A stretch of 64,000 nucleotides of DNA from Cylindrospermum sp. FACHB-282 (GTDB taxonomy: Bacteria > Cyanobacteriota > Cyanobacteriia > Cyanobacteriales > Nostocaceae), in the NCBI RefSeq assembly GCF_014697195.1, contig NZ_JACJRJ010000016.1, positions 53,474 through 117,473 of the forward strand, in the 5' to 3' direction. Below are positions 33,401 through 42,643 of this stretch, in pieces. Under the pieces are notes generated by a model. That model was not told where the DNA came from, ran no database searches, and saw nothing but the letters and a program-made list of their open reading frames with translations. Position 1 is the stretch's first letter. Every line of letters begins with the position of its first letter. A program made the position numbers and the translations under genes.

Positions 33401-34389
33401 ATAGTTTGACTTTTGCCGGTTCCTGGTGGCCCTTGAACCACAAAGCTAGAACCAGCTTTTGCTGCTTCAATCACGACTTGCTGGCTAGAATCAGCATCAA
33501 GAATTTGAAATATTCGCTCAGGTTTAACTTGTGAATCTAGTGCAGATGCCGGTATGGGTTCTCTATAATTAGACTGATAAGTAGTTAAATTCCCACTAAT
33601 TGCTTGCAAAATTGGGTGGTCAAAAATTCGAGCTTCATTTTCGATAATGTCCCGAACCATTGCAGCTTTGGCATAAGAGAACAGTGAGAGAAATACATTA
33701 TTTTTAATTTGCCATGTCTTTTGTTCTGCTAACAGTTGGTGAATCTGGGCAATTAATTCGCTATAAGTTAAACTTTGTATAGCTTCTCCCTCTGGAAGCT
33801 CAATCCCAAACGTTTGCTTTAACTTTTGTGCCAATGTTGGATTGAGTACAATATCTTCCTCCAAAACAGATATTTTATATGCATCCCGTTTAGGTTCTTT
33901 AACTAATTCCACAGGAACCAAAATTAGGGGTGAAATTAAAGCATCTTCTGGCTTATCTTTGTCATACCAAGTAAGGGTTCCTAGTGCCAAAAACAGGCTA
34001 TTGACCCCTCGTTCCTCAAATGATCGTCGTGCCTCAGTACGCAATTTTTTAAGCCGCTTTAGTTGCTCGTTGCCTATCTGACGAGTTATTAATTCAAGAG
34101 GATTTGCTTTTGCTGGTAATGCTTTGGTCTTTTTGAATTCAATAATATCTTGATGTTCGCTATCATCAACCATTTTCAAATTAAGCGATTTCTTCCCTTC
34201 TGTCAGATTTTTGAAGAGAATATCTGTTTCTTCTGTCAGAATTTCCAAAGTTCGAGGACTATCTTGCCGGAACTTGATGAGAGGATTTTTTCGTCCCAAG
34301 TCAGCAAGTCCAGCTTTCCACTTGGCAATTTTTTGAGCAAGGTTGTGTTGAGAGTCTGAAGCTGGCTGCCGCATATTATTCTTTCCCAT
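30433..34389 (-). CDS. DUF4011-type SF1 helicase with C-terminal Vsr/MTES_1575-like nuclease domain
   Basis: Walker A VVQGPPGTGKSQTIVNMIAEL; Walker B VLIFDEASQL; DNKQLPPTSFF; LNVAVTRAK; C-terminal YRIDLAVV...LGIECDGASYHSSPTARDRDRLRQQVLERLGWKIHRIWSTDWF. Confidence 0.9.
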   Translation of the reverse strand: MGKNNMRQPASDSQHNLAQKIAKWKAGLADLGRKNPLIKFRQDSPRTLEILTEETDILFKNLTEGKKSLNLKMVDDSEHQDIIEFKKTKALPAKANPLELITRQIGNEQLKRLKKLRTEARRSFEERGVNSLFLALGTLTWYDKDKPEDALISPLILVPVELVKEPKRDAYKISVLEEDIVLNPTLAQKLKQTFGIELPEGEAIQSLTYSELIAQIHQLLAEQKTWQIKNNVFLSLFSYAKAAMVRDIIENEARIFDHPILQAISGNLTTYQSNYREPIPASALDSQVKPERIFQILDADSSQQVVIEAAKAGSSFVVQGPPGTGKSQTIVNMIAELIGAGKSVLLVAEKETALSVVYKRMAESGLDHVCLNLHHSGTTDKRALVNNLSKTIEYVKQIYGAEDNHLFFERLVSSRQSLNSYLTSLHAKEKPLDKSPFEIFGELLKKEREAIPSLNVIFSNFSQWNPSRLEEAKDLLNKLAQFLPFFKGEKTTIWAKSSLDSYSFEMELQIKEQIEEFQQAIFSAQKINQELQGILQVQPLLNLDSLDKCYPALLHILKAPLNLPEKWVKVDIAIAQDAFTNLKKDVREIEKNKRSQESQDLLSQLLKLFNIFGGSKPNSIESLQNKLRQIDYPARQIFGFLFNPDFSSEAELKEIEQALNWLIGLQKYSLSADSVQSVINFPSKRRELTELVKKYESVYNDIRKGLDFLLSHFDENDITDSYLPRNQITFVELKSFLNLAQSELPYFQEWLTYKETYQKLESLANNKFLDALRDNKIKPEQWFPVLENRIYQICLDAILARKPELKNFNVEVHERQIKEFSKLDYNQLDAAKERLKQVHVQRWQNWEKTSVALAELPRLKREATKKRQHLPVRKLLNDTQKGIPNLVKALKPCWMMSPLSVSQYINPDVVHFDVLIFDEASQLRTEDVVPSIIRSNQVIVIGDNKQLPPTSFFSTGDSEEDVDDEDDASYESVLDECSNFMFGRTLKWHYRSQDERLIAFSNRHFYNSELVTFPNPVQNPDLGVWFKHVSDGVYDRGRRRDNRREAEVVAELALEHFQRFPEKSLGIIAFSEAQADAIQEQIEILGKEYPNLETFCSDNSPQFFLKALENVQGDERDVILLSVGYARDDQGKLSLNFGPLNRQGGERRLNVAVTRAKSKITLVSSIQAGDIDTTRAKSKGVEALRDYLEYAASGGERLQGNSYTDKLHFDSPFEEDVYRSLIQQGYTIRTQVGCSGYRIDLAVVNNNRPGEFLLGIECDGASYHSSPTARDRDRLRQQVLERLGWKIHRIWSTDWFRNKPAQVRLLIERIKQLQQING

Positions 34390-34749
34390 AAATAGACTGA
34401 TCCTCCAACATTTTCGGCTTTTTCCCCTGCGATTGTTTTTTGGGAGAATTACTTTTTCTACTACTGGAGATATTGCGATCTAAGTACTTATTGGACGGGA
34501 TTTTTATGGATATGCACCTTACCAAGTGAGACTAACTCAGGGTTGTGGGTGGTTGCTTCTCTAATAAACAGAATTTTTTATATAAATCTTATCCATCTAT
34601 TATACATATTTTTGTGCGTATATTTACTCTGTTCTGGGTAGATTGCAAGAATTTTTCTAGATTTTATTTCGGATAATATACAATTTTCCGTAATCGCGAA
34701 TGACTAATTGAAACCACTGGACATTCCCAGCATCGGCTTAATCGCCTGT

Positions 34750-35409
34750 TTATATGAGGATTTGAATTTCTGCTTGAAGATTTGATCTGGCAGATTGTTC
34801 AGATATCTCAAACATTAAAGGCGTAAAGTAGATACGCGGACGCTGCAAAAATCGTTCTAAAACCTGCCGTCTACCTGCGATATAGTCCGCTTCTGACACC
34901 CAGCTATATTCCTGGCGAATGGCATTAGCGTATTCTTGATACTGAACTGGGTTGGCAGCCAAAATCGCTAAATCTGCATCGAGTAACACTTGGCTGTCAA
35001 GGTCATCGGCAGCTGCTTGGTGCTTCGTGTGCAGAATTAGACGAGTGATGGTGGTAATATTGCTAGATGGAATTCCCAAGCTTCTCAGCGCATCACTAGC
35101 ATATTCAGCACTCCTTTCTTCATTATCTTGAGCGTGAGTGTTATATACTACATCGTGAAACCAGGCAGCAAGTTGTACAGCAGGTAAGTTTTGGGCGTAG
35201 GTTTGTAAGGCGTCAATTGTGCTGAGGACGTGAGCAATATGTTTTACTGTGTGATAGTAGCGTTCGCCCTTGGCGCGGCGTAGCCGTTCGCCCTGAGAAT
35301 AAGCTTCAACCAGGCGAATAAACACTTGCTTTGCTGCTACTTGGTCAACGCCGAAGGGTTGGAGTGTCTGCTGCCAGTGAGAAAATAAGACATCTGTTCT
35401 TGGATGCAC
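34750..35409 (-). CDS. HD-domain predicted metal-dependent phosphohydrolase
   Basis: YYHTVKHIAHVL...AAWFHDVVYN...LILHTKH...DADLAILA. Confidence 0.85.
   Translation of the reverse strand: MHPRTDVLFSHWQQTLQPFGVDQVAAKQVFIRLVEAYSQGERLRRAKGERYYHTVKHIAHVLSTIDALQTYAQNLPAVQLAAWFHDVVYNTHAQDNEERSAEYASDALRSLGIPSSNITTITRLILHTKHQAAADDLDSQVLLDADLAILAANPVQYQEYANAIRQEYSWVSEADYIAGRRQVLERFLQRPRIYFTPLMFEISEQSARSNLQAEIQILI
35261..35294 (-). repeat. Short palindromic-type insert within HD gene, flanked by 10-bp direct repeat CGTTCGCCCT
   Basis: CGTTCGCCCT at 35261-35270 and 35285-35294, 24-nt spacing, in frame; encodes GERLRRAK. Confidence 0.7.
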
Positions 35410-35685
35410 AGTGGCACAACTTGAGAAATACCTTTTAACCTAGCATAAACTTATTGCTAAAGAATTGCAAATTTGGTGGCAGCAATCTAGATAGCAAAAT
35501 AAAATCAGGATTTAGGCAAATCTTAGGAAAATACAGGGCTTTGAGATTTTGCCCTCAGAATGACATAATTACGTTGTCGCTGGATAAGTCTGGAAAATTT
35601 TTCAGAAAGAATATGGTTGAAAACCCCTAATTAGGTGGATTTGCGTTATTTTATCCTAGCTTTTACAAAAATTTATAATTAATTA

Positions 35686-35697
35686 ATGATAAATCAT
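35686..35697 (+). promoter_or_regulatory. Candidate Fur-box-like palindrome upstream of flavodoxin
   Basis: ATGAT-AA-ATCAT in AT-rich upstream region of an iron-stress-type gene. Confidence 0.35.
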
Positions 35698-35925
35698 CTC
35701 AATAAATCTGATAGGATATTCTCGGAGCTTATTGAGATAGATCCTCAATAAAGTAGTTACATATCACAACTTTTTCAAACAATTCACAGCATGGCTGTGT
35801 AAACGCCGATTCCTTGGTGGTCAGGGAATGGGCAGTTAACTAACCCTTCAGAGCGATGGGGGGCTTTGTTTGCTTTCTTGCTCTTAACCAATAGCAGTTT
35901 GTATTTCTAAATATTAGGTTTCAAT

Positions 35926-36435
35926 ATGTCGAAAAAGATTGGTTTATTCTACGGTACTCAAACTGGCAAAACTGAATTTGTGGCTGAAATCATTCGAGAT
36001 GAGTTTGGAGATAACGTGACATTACACGATATTTCCCAAGCCGAAGCCGCTGATTTTGATGACTATCAATATCTGATTATCGGCTGTCCTACTTGGAATA
36101 TTGGCGAACTCCAAAGTGATTGGGAAGGCTTTTTCCCTGAACTCGATGAGATGGATTTTATCGGCAAAGTAGTTGCCTATTTTGGTACTGGTGACCAGCT
36201 TGGCTATGGCGACAATTTTCAGGATGCAATGGGAATTTTGGAAGAAAAAATTTCCCACCGCGGTGGGAAAACTGTAGGTTATTGGCTAAATGAGGGCTAC
36301 GATTTTAATGATTCTAAGGCGTTAAGAAATGGCAAGTTTGTAGGACTTGCCATTGATGAAGATAATCAATCTGACTTAACCGAAGAACGCATTAAGGCTT
36401 GGGTGGCTCAGTTGAAGACAGAATTTGGTTTGTAG
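35926..36435 (+). CDS. isiB: Flavodoxin
   Basis: KIGLFYGTQTGKTEFVAEII FMN-binding loop; YLIIGCPTWNIGELQSDWEGF. Confidence 0.93.
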   Translation: MSKKIGLFYGTQTGKTEFVAEIIRDEFGDNVTLHDISQAEAADFDDYQYLIIGCPTWNIGELQSDWEGFFPELDEMDFIGKVVAYFGTGDQLGYGDNFQDAMGILEEKISHRGGKTVGYWLNEGYDFNDSKALRNGKFVGLAIDEDNQSDLTEERIKAWVAQLKTEFGL

Positions 36436-36596
36436 AGAGTTTTGTGTTGTAGTTCGACAACTCGTTGGCTCTTCGTTAAGTATATATCTGATGCCAAAAA
36501 ACCACAGATGCACACAAATAAATTATCTGTATGTATTTGTGGTTCTATCTAAGTAGCCTATTGATGATTCTTAAATTATAAGGATGTACAGTATTT

Positions 36597-37349
36597 ATGT
36601 CTGATGCTTTCGATGTTGTTTGGTTAAGTTCTAGTCCTGTATTGCAGCGTTTTGATAAACCATTACTACAATACATATCTAAATATGTGCGTGTAGCGCA
36701 GTGGGAATACCACCAAAGCCAAGATGAAGGTAGTTCTATAGATCAAGCGGTAGATTTGCTGGATGAATTTTTAGCAAAGTATCCTCATCCAATACATTTA
36801 GCGGGTCATGGTGCAGGTGGTGCGATCGCTTTAACTTTTGCGCGTCGCTATCCTCAAAAAGTGCGATCGCTCACCCTACTGGCTGTACCTTCTAAACCTG
36901 CAAATACGTGGCACGTCCACTATTATCTTCAAAGACAACTATTGACTATCAGCCGTGAGCAGGTTTTAGCAAATAGTGTTCGTCATCTTTTTGGTCAACA
37001 ACCCCCTCACACCACTAAAAAGTTAGTAGCAGCTTTAGAAAAAGATTTAGAGCAAACCCCCTTGCTACACTCTCTTTTCAAGTTAGTTCATTTACCCAAA
37101 GGTGGAGTTTCTATGCCAATGTTGGTATGTGGGAGCCAGAACGATCTCATTGCTGAACCACCTGCATTACAGGACTGGTTAAAATGGTTTAAGCCTGAAG
37201 ATAATCTCTGGGAATGTTCCAAAGGACATCATTTTTTTCATTACTTTTATCCTCAACAAGTCGCCGAACAAATGTTGAGCTTTTGGCAACTTCATCATCT
37301 ACAACCAATGGTTGCATCTCAAGTAATTTCCCATAATTTGATAAATTAG
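36597..37349 (+). CDS. Alpha/beta hydrolase
   Basis: LAGHGAGGAIALTFARRYPQKVRSLTLL; nucleophile-elbow position reads GHGAG. Confidence 0.75.
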   Translation: MSDAFDVVWLSSSPVLQRFDKPLLQYISKYVRVAQWEYHQSQDEGSSIDQAVDLLDEFLAKYPHPIHLAGHGAGGAIALTFARRYPQKVRSLTLLAVPSKPANTWHVHYYLQRQLLTISREQVLANSVRHLFGQQPPHTTKKLVAALEKDLEQTPLLHSLFKLVHLPKGGVSMPMLVCGSQNDLIAEPPALQDWLKWFKPEDNLWECSKGHHFFHYFYPQQVAEQMLSFWQLHHLQPMVASQVISHNLIN

Positions 37350-37512
37350 CAAGTATTAATAAGGGTGTATATACACCTTTATTAATTTTTCATCTAACTA
37401 TAGAGAACCTTAAAGTAGGATTAAAATTCATCAAAGTTAATTTTGATATTTACTCCCGCTCAATTATCAAATTGTTAGTTTTTCAAAAAAACCTGTTCCT
37501 TACTGAATTCCT

Positions 37513-37761
37513 ATGAATACCAACTTTGATTTTCTAGGTGAATTATGTGATTTTCTATATCCTCGTCATCCATATCATGGGCAATTCGAGGCAGAATATG
37601 CGACGTTTAATGCACATCTTCAAGAGTTTTCTCAACGAATAAACTACATTTGTAGCCTGCAAACTGGTGGTAAAATCTCCCCAGAAGAAGCTTACAAACA
37701 AATTCACCTCCTTTGGAAACAGTTAAAACGTACCAAAAAAGCCCTAGAAATAGCTAACTGA
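37513..37761 (+). CDS. Small conserved cyanobacterial protein of unknown function
   Basis: Intact 82-aa ORF in same direction after flavodoxin/hydrolase. Confidence 0.6.
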   Translation: MNTNFDFLGELCDFLYPRHPYHGQFEAEYATFNAHLQEFSQRINYICSLQTGGKISPEEAYKQIHLLWKQLKRTKKALEIAN

Positions 37762-37870
37762 TTCTCAAATTTGACTTCCTATCCACTGGAATATTATAAA
37801 ATCCAGCTTTTGACAAACAAAAAAAATGCAGAGGATAAACACCTCTGCGTCAAAAAATAGTTGCAAATTC

Positions 37871-39763
37871 TTACAGTTTCGTCCCGCACTCAGCACAGAA
37901 ATTGTGGTTGGGGGGGTTTTTCGAGCCGCAGTTACTACAATAAACTGGTTCGACTGCGGCTTTTGGCGTTTGCTTAGGCAACCCGATCATCTGCGCGTTA
38001 TTCTTGCCTGGGGCTACCATTGGATAACAGTTTTCGTCTCTGGTGATTCGGGCATCGACAATCACAGGGCCATTGTGTGCCAGCATGGTGGCGATCGCAT
38101 CTGGCAACTCATCCCGATTGCTAATCACCATGCCCTTAATCCCATAGGCTTTAGCCAAAAATTCAATGTCTGGCATCCCTACTTCCATGTTTGAGCATGA
38201 GTAACGCTCACCGTAGAAGGCTTGCTGCCATTGGCGCACCATCCCCTGCCAGCCATTGTTCATAATGACTGTCTTGACATTTATGCCATACTGTGCTAGT
38301 GTTCCCAGTTCCTGTAAACACATTTGGAAACTGGCGTCGCCGCTGATACAGATGACTTCTTCATCTGGAAACGCCACTTTTGCACCCATAGCCGCAGGCA
38401 CACCAAAACCCATTGTTCCCAATCCAGCACTGGAAATCCAGCGTCTGGGGCCATTTTTGAGAAATTGTGCCGCCCACATTTGATGTTGACCTACATCGGT
38501 GGTGTAGAAAGCATGGGGCGCTTGGCGACCGATTTCCACAATCACCTCTTGGGGTGACATACTGTCGGGATAGTGGGGCACCACTAGGGGATATTCTTCC
38601 CGCCAACGGTTAATTAAATTCAACCACTCTTGGTTTTGGTTAGGTGTAGCCTTGGCGTTGGCGCTTTGACAACGACGTAACAAGTCAGTCAAGACGTTTT
38701 TGACATCACCGACTATAGGCACTTCGGGAACGCGGTTTTTACCAACTTCTGCCGGATCGATGTCGATGTGAATGACTTTGGCGTGGGAGGCGAATTCATC
38801 TAACTTACCTGTGACGCGATCGTCAAATCTGGCCCCGACACAGATCAGTAAATCACAGTCTGTAACAGCAAAGTTGGCGTAGGCGGTGCCGTGCATCCCC
38901 AACATTCCCAAAGACAGGGGATGATGTTCGTCAAAAGCACCTATACCCATTAGGGTTGTGGTGACGGGGATATTAAATAACTCCGCCAGTTTTTTTACTT
39001 CTTCGTGGGCATTGGCGGCGATCGCACCTCCACCCACATACAATAGCGGTCGGCGACTTTCCCGAATTAACTGGATCGCTGCATTAATTTGCCGTGGATT
39101 CCCTTTCACAGTGGGACGATACCCAGGTAACTTCACTGAACCCGGTACCACAGGCAGATAGTCAAATTCTTCTAAAGCCACATCTTTGGGAACATCAATC
39201 AAAACTGGCCCCGGACGCCCTGTGCTGGCGATGTGGAATGCTTCGGCGACAATTCGCGCCATGTCTTTGGGGTCACGCACTACATAGGAGTGTTTGACAA
39301 TTGGTAGGGTAATCCCGTAAATATCCGTTTCCTGAAACGCATCCGTACCAATTGAGGCCCGTGGCACTTGTCCTGTCACCACAATCATTGGAATTGAGTC
39401 CATGTAGGCAGTGGCGATGCCTGTTACCAAGTTGGTTGCCCCTGGTCCTGAAGTGCCAAAGCACACTCCTACTTTACCTGTAGCGCGGGCGTAGCCATCG
39501 GCCGCATGGGATGCGCCTTGTTCGTGCCTAACTAAAATGTGCTTAATAGCACCTGTAGCTTCTACTTTATAAAGGTCGTCATAAATCGGCAGAATCGCTC
39601 CACCGGGATAACCAAAAATATATTCAACGCCATGGCGCACCAGGCTATCCAGTAGGGCAAACCCACCAGATGCACGTTTGGGCGTGACGACTTGGGAGTT
39701 AGAGATAGGGGACTGGGTTTGATTCTCAGATTGCGCGGGACTGATGGGGGAGAGAGAACGCAC
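37871..39763 (-). CDS. ilvB: Acetolactate synthase large subunit with C-terminal zinc-ribbon tail
   Basis: [62 protein letters not shown]; likely GTG start at 39763; tail [23 protein letters not shown]. Confidence 0.93.
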   Translation of the reverse strand: MRSLSPISPAQSENQTQSPISNSQVVTPKRASGGFALLDSLVRHGVEYIFGYPGGAILPIYDDLYKVEATGAIKHILVRHEQGASHAADGYARATGKVGVCFGTSGPGATNLVTGIATAYMDSIPMIVVTGQVPRASIGTDAFQETDIYGITLPIVKHSYVVRDPKDMARIVAEAFHIASTGRPGPVLIDVPKDVALEEFDYLPVVPGSVKLPGYRPTVKGNPRQINAAIQLIRESRRPLLYVGGGAIAANAHEEVKKLAELFNIPVTTTLMGIGAFDEHHPLSLGMLGMHGTAYANFAVTDCDLLICVGARFDDRVTGKLDEFASHAKVIHIDIDPAEVGKNRVPEVPIVGDVKNVLTDLLRRCQSANAKATPNQNQEWLNLINRWREEYPLVVPHYPDSMSPQEVIVEIGRQAPHAFYTTDVGQHQMWAAQFLKNGPRRWISSAGLGTMGFGVPAAMGAKVAFPDEEVICISGDASFQMCLQELGTLAQYGINVKTVIMNNGWQGMVRQWQQAFYGERYSCSNMEVGMPDIEFLAKAYGIKGMVISNRDELPDAIATMLAHNGPVIVDARITRDENCYPMVAPGKNNAQMIGLPKQTPKAAVEPVYCSNCGSKNPPNHNFCAECGTKL

Positions 39764-39799
39764 GATGAACCTCAGACTATAGCTAAAGTTAATGCTTAG

Positions 39800-39905
39800 A
39801 TTCTGTGTGTGACATACTCCCACACTGACGCAAGCGTACAGTGTGGGCTTCTCAGCGACTCCCGGTATCCCGTCGGACATTAACTGAGCTTTGTTTTAAG
39901 TCCAC
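39800..39905 (-). mobile_element. Solitary IS200/IS605-like right-end remnant
   Basis: Hairpin CCCACACTG...CAGTGTGGG (39819-39847) in the context GAGAAGCCCACACTG...CAGTGTGGGAGTATGTCAC; no transposase ORF. Confidence 0.6.
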
Positions 39906-40326
39906 GAGATGCCCCTCCGCAGACTATGCAATTTCTTACCTTGTACCCTACGAATTTTACTGCCCTGGATGAGATGCTGGCTTATTCGCGCTATGGGGCA
40001 AACCCGAAGGTGATTCGTATTGATCAAGATGTGCCTACTTACTTCTATGCTGTGCAACGGAGTCGCTTACCAATAGTCGCAATGCTGCTGGACAGAGGCT
40101 TATCAGACACCAATAGGGGTGAAGTTAACCACTGCAATTCTATCAGAAAACACAGAAATTGGCGATTCGTCGCCCACCCCCCGGACTCAATGAGTGATAG
40201 TGATAGTCGTTATTGGTCGGGGATGAATTTTGGATTTAGCTAAAATTTAATTTTAGTGGAAAAATCCATTAAATACTTACAGAATTCTGGTTTTAAGCAT
40301 AAGAATAAGCTATGATTGTAGCTTTT

Positions 40327-41583
40327 TTACATAACATCTTGCAAGACCCGCCGGGTATTTTGCCAAGCCCAGACACCAACAGCGGCAACTACAACACTCA
40401 TTCCCAAAAGCACAATTGATAAACCGAAGGCGTTAACTAGCTTGGTAGTAATCAGCAGGGGTGCGGTGAGGGCAATATTGATGGCGTGATTTTGAAAACC
40501 AAATACCTTACCGTGCATTTCTGGTAGTGTTTGTTGCTGAATTAAAGTTTGCATTGGCACGTTAACTAGGGCAGCACCCACGCCCAAAAAGATACAGAGT
40601 CCAAGGGCTAGGGATAGGTTCTGAACAAAAATGAACAACCCTAAGGCCAGCGCCATGATCAAAAACCCAATTAAAGGCAAGGGCAAGTGATGTAATTTAT
40701 GACCAAAGTGCCCAAGTATTGCCGCACCTATAACCATACCAACCCCAGCAGAGGCCACGAAAAAGCTAAACTGCTCCGGTGCCAAGTGTAACTTCGCCGC
40801 CATTCCAATGGCTAATTCTATCAGCGCTGCAAACACGCAGTATAAAGTGACAATTTGCAACATGGCATTCCACACCAGCCGATTTTTTTTGAGATAGCGC
40901 AAGCCCTGTAAGAATTCAGTCCAGGGATTAGCTGCACCTGCCTCTGGGTCAACCTGTCTGTGTTCTTTAAAATGAATCGGCATCATGATCAAAGCAGACA
41001 CCAGGTATAAGCCACCTACCACCATCTCTTTACCAAAACCTTTGTTCAAGCTTTCAAACCAATCCAACATGGGATTAGCCACCGCATTACCAACAATTAA
41101 GGCTCCCATCATCGTGCTGCTAAATAAGGCATTGGCAGCCATTAAACCCTCTCGCTTTACCAAAAGGGGGATAGCAGCTTGTTCTGCTGGTGCAAAAAAC
41201 TGTGTCACGGTGGAGATGGCAAAAGTGAAGATCAGCAGGATGAGAAATTCCCGTGGTAAAAAGGGAATCAACAGCATCAATACCCCGCGCACTGCATCGG
41301 AGCCAACCATGATCAGTTTTTTCGGCACGCGATCCACAATCACGCCGCCCGCGGAGCCAAACAAGATTGCTGGCACGGTAAATGCCATATACAAATAGAA
41401 GCGCCCGTTGTCGCCCACTTCATTAGCAGGTAGGTAGAGCTTCAGTAAGGCAATCATCAACACGAAGAATACCTTATCTGCTAATTGGGAAACTAATTGC
41501 CCAATCCACAGAAGCATAAAACCACGGTTTTTTAGCAGTGCGCCAAAGCCGTTATTAACAGCAGCAGGTTCAGTGGGAAACAT
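40327..41583 (-). CDS. MFS transporter
   Basis: 12-TM-like; GNGRFYLYMAFTVPAILFGSAGGVIVDRVPKKLIMVGSDAVRG motif A. Confidence 0.85.
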   Translation of the reverse strand: MFPTEPAAVNNGFGALLKNRGFMLLWIGQLVSQLADKVFFVLMIALLKLYLPANEVGDNGRFYLYMAFTVPAILFGSAGGVIVDRVPKKLIMVGSDAVRGVLMLLIPFLPREFLILLIFTFAISTVTQFFAPAEQAAIPLLVKREGLMAANALFSSTMMGALIVGNAVANPMLDWFESLNKGFGKEMVVGGLYLVSALIMMPIHFKEHRQVDPEAGAANPWTEFLQGLRYLKKNRLVWNAMLQIVTLYCVFAALIELAIGMAAKLHLAPEQFSFFVASAGVGMVIGAAILGHFGHKLHHLPLPLIGFLIMALALGLFIFVQNLSLALGLCIFLGVGAALVNVPMQTLIQQQTLPEMHGKVFGFQNHAINIALTAPLLITTKLVNAFGLSIVLLGMSVVVAAVGVWAWQNTRRVLQDVM

Positions 41584-41684
41584 TCAGATACTTGGGAATT
41601 TATTGACTAGGTCATGGGTAATTTGTCATGAGTAATAGGTAATGAATAATAGGTAATAGTTTTTACCAATTAGCCATAACACAA

Positions 41685-42278
41685 TTACCAACTCTGTTGT
41701 CCGGACTCTTTTTCTTCATAGTGTTTTACCAGCAGATGCAAAAATTCAGCGGCACTCAGGGGACTTTTGGGGGCGGAAAAATCCATAGATTGATCTACCC
41801 AGCAGCCTTTGACAATTTGGGGCGATCGCCACATCGATAAATGATCAACTGCTGGCTCGGCATAAAAATTATTTTGCCCGCCACCCAGCAAGGCTGAACT
41901 CCAATGGGTGAAATAATCATGACTCAGTCGATGAATCGGAAAATTACCCCATAGTGGCATCCCCCATCCATCTATAGCAATAAATGCTTTCACATGACCG
42001 CCTAAGAGTTGCCACTTCACAGCAGCGGCGATCGCTCCCACCACACCAGCACTAAAGCTAACAAATATAACTGGCGATTTTAGCTCATTCCCCAAGCGAT
42101 CGCCTAAAAAGTGCAAAATATGAAATGCTGATAAAGTCAAAAGACCCTGTCCCGGAACAACCAGTATATTCTTGGCATCTTGACTGATTGCCCTATCAGC
42201 AACCGGATTTAACCACTCTTTGAGCAAGCTTTCCGTTAGTTGTGGTTGATGGATTCCAGGGCAAATAATGATCTTCAT
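41685..42278 (-). CDS. Alpha/beta-hydrolase-like protein of unknown function
   Basis: MKIIICPGIH...PVIFVSFSAGVVGAIAAA nucleophile-elbow-like SFSAG. Confidence 0.6.
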   Translation of the reverse strand: MKIIICPGIHQPQLTESLLKEWLNPVADRAISQDAKNILVVPGQGLLTLSAFHILHFLGDRLGNELKSPVIFVSFSAGVVGAIAAAVKWQLLGGHVKAFIAIDGWGMPLWGNFPIHRLSHDYFTHWSSALLGGGQNNFYAEPAVDHLSMWRSPQIVKGCWVDQSMDFSAPKSPLSAAEFLHLLVKHYEEKESGQQSW

Positions 42279-42543
42279 TCCGCTTTCTTGTTAGCAGCTT
42301 TCACAAAGCTCTTATTTAGGAATCTTAATTGTCTTAGATATAACATACCTTTTACAGAACCTTCAGGAAAATTTGTTCCCCAAAAAATAATCTGAATCCT
42401 TTATAAATAACTCAAACCCGCCACTGGTGTCTATTAACCTTTGGCAGCGGCACACAGCAGGTACGGAGGCTTAAATACTTAGCCTTCAGTATCGAGTAAT
42501 AACCGTAGTATGTCTTTTGAAAGATTGTTTTAACTCTTGTCCC

Positions 42544-42567
42544 TATCCTATCCCCCCGGATGGGATA
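42544..42567 (+). promoter_or_regulatory. Strong 10-bp hairpin in leader of ferrochelatase-like gene
   Basis: TATCCTATCC-CCCC-GGATGGGATA. Confidence 0.55.
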
Positions 42568-42643
42568 ATATCGTACAAGTACGGGAAACAATTAATTTAT
42601 TCCCTCGCTCTCTCTCCATTCAGGTCATATTGAGGAATTCATT

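Noticed and set aside
38256-39464. Several 60-80 aa ORFs overlapping ilvB on both strands
   Set aside because: Shadow ORFs of a high-confidence gene.
39764-39880. N-terminal extension of IlvB in the ORF track
   Set aside because: Encoded by IS605-like end sequence; conserved protein starts near GTG 39763.
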